Positions 63,215-64,000 of a stretch of DNA of 64,000 nucleotides are shown in pieces. A model generated the notes under the pieces. That model worked only from the letters and a program-made list of their open reading frames with translations. It was not told where the DNA came from and searched no databases. Made by a program: the position numbers and the translations under genes. Positions within the stretch are counted from its first letter, which is position 1. Every line of letters begins with the position of its first letter. Source of the DNA: Pseudodesulfovibrio aespoeensis Aspo-2 (GTDB lineage Bacteria; Desulfobacterota; Desulfovibrionia; Desulfovibrionales; Desulfovibrionaceae); the NCBI RefSeq assembly GCF_000176915.2, contig NC_014844.1:2790001-2854000 (forward strand). The letters run 5' to 3'.

Positions 63215-64000
63215 TTACATTCCTTCCGGCTTTTCCATGATCGCATAGATGATGTCGCCCAGGAACTTCGGGTGCATGCCAAGCTCGTAATAGCCGATGA
63301 TGTCGTCCAGCCCGCCGTGGCAGTTGTGACACGGGCAGACAATGGTGTGGACGCCGGTTCTCGCCAGCTGGTCGGCCTTGGCCTTGTTGCCCGTCATGCG
63401 CACGTTCTTGAACGGCGGGCCGCAGTTGATGACGCCGCCGCCCGCGCAGCAGCAGTAGTTGTGCTCGCGGTTGGGGGTCATCTCCACGACATTGTCGCAC
63501 AGCATGTGCGTGACTTCCCGCAGCTTGTCCATGAGGCCGCGGCCGCGGATGATGTTGCACGGGTCCTGGATGGTCACGGGCTCCTCAAGCTTCTTGGGGA
63601 TCTTGATCTTGCCTTCGGTCAGCAGCTCCCAGAAGTACTCCACCGAGTGGACGACTGGCACCGGCATGTCGGCATAGCCGAGCCAACGGTTGCCCATGTC
63701 GTAGATGGAGCGGAAGGCGTGGCCGCACTCGCCCATGACGATCTTCTTGACACGCAGCTTCTGGGCGGACTCGAAATGGGAACGCTTGAGGCGGCCCATG
63801 TTCTCGAAATCGCCCACGAACATGCTCATGTCGCTGTTGTCCCAGCCGGGAGTGGAGGGCATGGTGTAGTCGACGCCCGCCACATGGAAGATGGCCGCAG
63901 CCTGGTAGATGAGCTGGGTCCGGAACTTGGGTTCGGGCCCGATGACCGAGTAGTAGATTTCGGCCCCCTCCTTGTCCAGCGGGATGCGAATGTCCGGGAA
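63215..64000 (-). CDS. tmcB: TmcB: HdrD-like CCG-domain subunit of the transmembrane redox complex, N-terminus cut by window edge
   Basis: The frame is open to base 64000, so 261 C-terminal residues are visible; a GTG at 63883 is internal. Two CCG-type modules are present: one around ECGHAF...DPCNIIRG, and one around HNYCCCAGGGVINCGPP followed by CPCHNCHGG. These cysteines bind the special [4Fe-4S] clusters known from HdrB/HdrD. In the Tmc complex it faces the cytoplasm and is thought to link periplasmic hydrogen electrons to the sulfate-reduction pathway. The other tmc genes presumably lie just outside the window. Confidence 0.88.
   Translation of the reverse strand, partial: FPDIRIPLDKEGAEIYYSVIGPEPKFRTQLIYQAAAIFHVAGVDYTMPSTPGWDNSDMSMFVGDFENMGRLKRSHFESAQKLRVKKIVMGECGHAFRSIYDMGNRWLGYADMPVPVVHSVEYFWELLTEGKIKIPKKLEEPVTIQDPCNIIRGRGLMDKLREVTHMLCDNVVEMTPNREHNYCCCAGGGVINCGPPFKNVRMTGNKAKADQLARTGVHTIVCPCHNCHGGLDDIIGYYELGMHPKFLGDIIYAIMEKPEGM

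Overview
The window reads as the chromosome of a sulfate-reducing Desulfobacterota bacterium of the Desulfovibrio/Pseudodesulfovibrio kind. The evidence is a Tat-exported [NiFe] hydrogenase, the Tmc locus (tetraheme type II cytochrome c3 plus an HdrD-like CCG-domain subunit), a flavodiiron oxygen reductase near a rubredoxin, many bacteriohemerythrins, a TunR-type molybdate/tungstate regulator and an aldehyde:ferredoxin oxidoreductase. The DNA is GC-rich except for two AT-richer accessory patches (about 13.8-15.0 kb and parts of 43.3-50 kb).

Layout. 0-8.7 kb: end of a YkgJ-like Cys-cluster protein, then hydrogenase hynB-hynA, a terminator, the maturation protease and HypC, an exported 5'-nucleotidase, an oxidoreductase and PpnP. 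8.7-22.4 kb: an HD-GYP protein, a membrane-anchored small protein behind a long leader, a four-gene cluster (PNPOx-like, SGNH hydrolase, threonine aldolase, LOG), a small AT-rich insertion carrying a DUF3800-like gene and flanked by a duplicated piece of the LOG gene, an exported pyruvoyl-dependent arginine decarboxylase-like protein, a DsbA-like protein, an OlsF-like ornithine-lipid synthase, hemerythrin and groESL. 22.4-43 kb: AOR with an overlapping class II aldolase, arsR-acr3, a CAAX-type protease, TylF-like methyltransferase, tRNA-Ala, a CgeB-like protein, rlmE, yebC-ruvC-(secreted protein)-ruvA-ruvB, rubredoxin, flavodiiron protein, modABC opposite tunR, and a cobalamin riboswitch in front of metE.

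43.3-53.1 kb is a genomic island integrated in the 3' end of tRNA-Leu(CAG). It is bounded by 168-bp near-identical direct repeats exactly 9,770 bp apart. It carries an IS66 relic, a DUF389 membrane protein with a degenerate lipid-kinase-like N-terminus, a PAS-GGDEF-hemerythrin protein, a free hemerythrin, a broken hemerythrin, an 840-bp gene-free hairpin-rich stretch, and two convergent tyrosine recombinases separated by two abutting perfect hairpins. This is the most unusual part of the window.

53.4-64 kb is a signalling and electron-transfer region: a CDP-alcohol phosphatidyltransferase, a sensor kinase with a CxxCH motif in its extracytoplasmic domain, a receiver-kinase fusion, a gene-free stretch with inverted copies of a ~40-bp repeat, and, on the opposite strand, tmcB (cut by the window edge), tmcA, a conserved unknown, a tandem universal stress protein, two single-domain response regulators and a receiver-PAS-kinase. 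The latter set appears to couple the Tmc redox complex to a phosphorelay.
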